Assembly (NCBI GenBank): GCA_030152425.1
Contig: JASLJP010000098.1
Coordinates: forward strand, 1 to 6,731
Length of the DNA: 6,731 nucleotides
Direction: 5' to 3'
Source of the DNA: Aquirhabdus sp.
Lineage (GTDB): Bacteria > Pseudomonadota > Gammaproteobacteria > Pseudomonadales > Moraxellaceae
Below the pieces are notes generated by a model. That model saw nothing but the letters and a program-made list of their open reading frames with translations, was not told the origin of the DNA and did not search any database. This document shows positions 5,594 through 6,731 of the stretch, piece by piece; position 1 is the stretch's first letter; every line of letters starts with the position of its first letter. A program made the translations under genes and the position numbers.

Positions 5594-5597
5594 ATGA
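5487..5597 (+). CDS. Possible 36-codon leader ORF overlapping the glmU start
   Basis: An ATG at 5487 opens 36 codons beginning MQLKALSAYILHNTLYNS and ending SWRIAG, with a TGA at 5595-5597 that overlaps the glmU ATG as ATGA. AGGA at 5473-5476 lies 10 nt upstream, a usable though weak ribosome binding site. A second in-frame ATG at 5541 would give 18 residues. The product resembles nothing I know, and its codons (CTA, several TAT) are less GC-rich than those of the flanking genes. An open frame of this length arises easily by chance, so the main support is the stop-start overlap. If the promoter lies within 5511-5537, this frame would not be transcribed whole. Confidence 0.25.
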   Translation: MQLKALSAYILHNTLYNSMDASLSAAPHQNSWRIAG

Positions 5598-6731
5598 CCT
5601 TAAGCGTTATTATTTTAGCCGCCGGTAAAGGCACCCGCATGAATTCGCGCCTGCCCAAGGTGCTGCAACCGCTGGCTGGCAAACCCCTGCTGGCGCACGT
5701 CCTCGCCCAAGCCGCACGCGTCGAAGCCGACCGCATCATCACCGTCTACGGCCATGGCGGCGATTCGGTCAAAGCTGCCTTTGCCTGCCGCTCGCAACAT
5801 CAAATCGAATGGGTCGAACAAGCCGAACAAAAAGGCACTGGCCATGCAGTCGCAGTCACCCTACCGGTACTGCCCACCAGCGGCCAAAGCCTGATCCTCT
5901 ACGGCGATGTGCCGCTGGTACGCGCCGAAACCCTGCGTCACCTGCTGGATGCCGCTCAAGGCGGTCTGGCGATGATCACCCTCAAACTCGACAACCCGAC
6001 CGGCTATGGCCGTATCGTGCGTGACAGCAAAGAGCGCATTACCCGTATCGTCGAGCAAAAAGATGCCACACCTAAAGAACTGGCCATCACCGAGATCAAT
6101 ACCGGCATCTATGCGGTGGACAACGCGCTGCTGCACCGCTGGCTGCCCAACCTGTCCAATAGCAACGCCCAAGGCGAATACTACCTGACTGACATCGTCG
6201 CGATGGCGGCCAAAGATGGCGTCGAGATCGGCAGCATCCAACCGGCCTACGCCTTTGAAGTCGAAGGCGTCAATGACCGCTTGCAGCTATCAGCGCTGGA
6301 GCGTCAATGGCAGCGTCACCAAGCCGAACAGCTCATGAAAGCCGGTGTCACCCTGTTTGATCCGGCGCGCTTTGACCTGCGCGGCAGTCTGTCGGTCGGT
6401 CAGGACGTGCAGATCGACGTCAATGTCATTATCGAAGGCGACTGCTATCTGGGCGATGGCGTCTATGTCGGCGCGGGTACTCATATCAAGAACGCCAAGA
6501 TTGGCGCGGGCACCAAGATCCTCGGCAACTGCATCATCGACGACGTGGTGGTCGGTGCGGGCGCGGCGATCGGCCCATTTGCCCGTCTACGCCCCGGCAC
6601 GGAGCTGGCAGATGGCGTGCATATCGGCAACTTCGTCGAAGTCAAAAACAGCCGCATCGGTGGCGGCAGCAAAGCCAACCATCTGGCCTATATCGGCGAT
6701 GCGATGATCGGCTCGGACAGCAATATCGGCG
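5594..6731 (+). CDS. glmU: Bifunctional N-acetylglucosamine-1-phosphate uridyltransferase / glucosamine-1-phosphate acetyltransferase (3' partial)
   Basis: GlmU acetylates glucosamine 1-phosphate and then transfers UMP to make UDP-N-acetylglucosamine, the cytoplasmic precursor of peptidoglycan and lipopolysaccharide. The window contains 379 codons and ends mid-gene; E. coli GlmU has 456 residues, so about 77 are missing. The uridyltransferase domain (1-227) shows LAAGKGTRMNSRLPKV (8-23, with Arg15 and Lys22), EQKGTGHAV (78-86), YGDVPL (103-108, metal Asp105), GYGRIVR (137-143), EINTGIYA (167-174) and EGVNDRLQL (224-232, metal Asn227). The left-handed beta-helix acetyltransferase domain follows, with GPFARLRPG (327-335, Arg333), VEVKNSRIGGGSKANHLAYI (348-367) and catalytic His363. 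GGAG at 5581-5584 lies 9 nt before the ATG. An in-frame ATG at 5579 would add MENRR but has no ribosome binding site. In Acinetobacter-like genomes glmS usually follows, beyond this window. Confidence 0.97.
   Translation, partial: MTLSVIILAAGKGTRMNSRLPKVLQPLAGKPLLAHVLAQAARVEADRIITVYGHGGDSVKAAFACRSQHQIEWVEQAEQKGTGHAVAVTLPVLPTSGQSLILYGDVPLVRAETLRHLLDAAQGGLAMITLKLDNPTGYGRIVRDSKERITRIVEQKDATPKELAITEINTGIYAVDNALLHRWLPNLSNSNAQGEYYLTDIVAMAAKDGVEIGSIQPAYAFEVEGVNDRLQLSALERQWQRHQAEQLMKAGVTLFDPARFDLRGSLSVGQDVQIDVNVIIEGDCYLGDGVYVGAGTHIKNAKIGAGTKILGNCIIDDVVVGAGAAIGPFARLRPGTELADGVHIGNFVEVKNSRIGGGSKANHLAYIGDAMIGSDSNIG

Noticed and set aside
5861..6241. 126-codon minus-strand open frame inside glmU
   Set aside because: It is antisense to conserved uridyltransferase motifs (GDVPL, GYGRIV, EINTGIYA) and is a shadow of glmU.

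Overview
The window reads as ordinary chromosomal DNA from a gammaproteobacterium. The order ribB-ribH-nusB-thiL-pgpA, followed by glmU, resembles what I recall from Acinetobacter and relatives. The coding DNA looks more GC-rich than Acinetobacter (judged by eye, not computed), so a GC-richer Moraxellaceae lineage is my best guess. That assignment is inference. I see no insertion sequence, CRISPR array, phage gene, tRNA or rRNA.

Layout. Positions 1-1200 hold the 3' part of a plus-strand gene for a membrane protein. It has an Smp-like extracytoplasmic region between two membrane segments and a cytoplasmic part that may be a degenerate class III nucleotide-cyclase fold. A strong hairpin with A and T tracts on its two sides (1218-1255) separates it from a convergent minus-strand gene for an 88-residue lipoprotein (1273-1539). 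The 148-bp divergent spacer 1540-1687 carries candidate promoters for the lipoprotein gene and for the plus-strand cluster. That cluster is ribB with a degenerate GTP cyclohydrolase II-like domain (1688-2827), ribH (2875-3345), nusB (3350-3880), thiL (3891-4850) and pgpA (4843-5400). The genes from ribH to pgpA are tightly packed (gaps of 4 and 10 nt, then an 8-nt overlap), which suggests one transcript with translational coupling. A 193-bp spacer (5401-5593) with a perfect 12-bp palindrome and a possible 36-codon leader ORF precedes glmU, which runs off the right edge (5594-6731, 379 codons visible).

Function. RibB makes the four-carbon precursor of riboflavin and RibH joins it to the pyrimidine to form lumazine. 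NusB is a transcription antitermination factor for rRNA operons. ThiL makes thiamine diphosphate. PgpA dephosphorylates phosphatidylglycerophosphate. GlmU makes UDP-N-acetylglucosamine for peptidoglycan and lipopolysaccharide. This is housekeeping and I found no convincing new system. The points most worth a second look are the cyclase-like region of the first protein, the leader ORF whose stop overlaps the glmU start, the inactive-looking second domain of RibB, and the extended tails of NusB.
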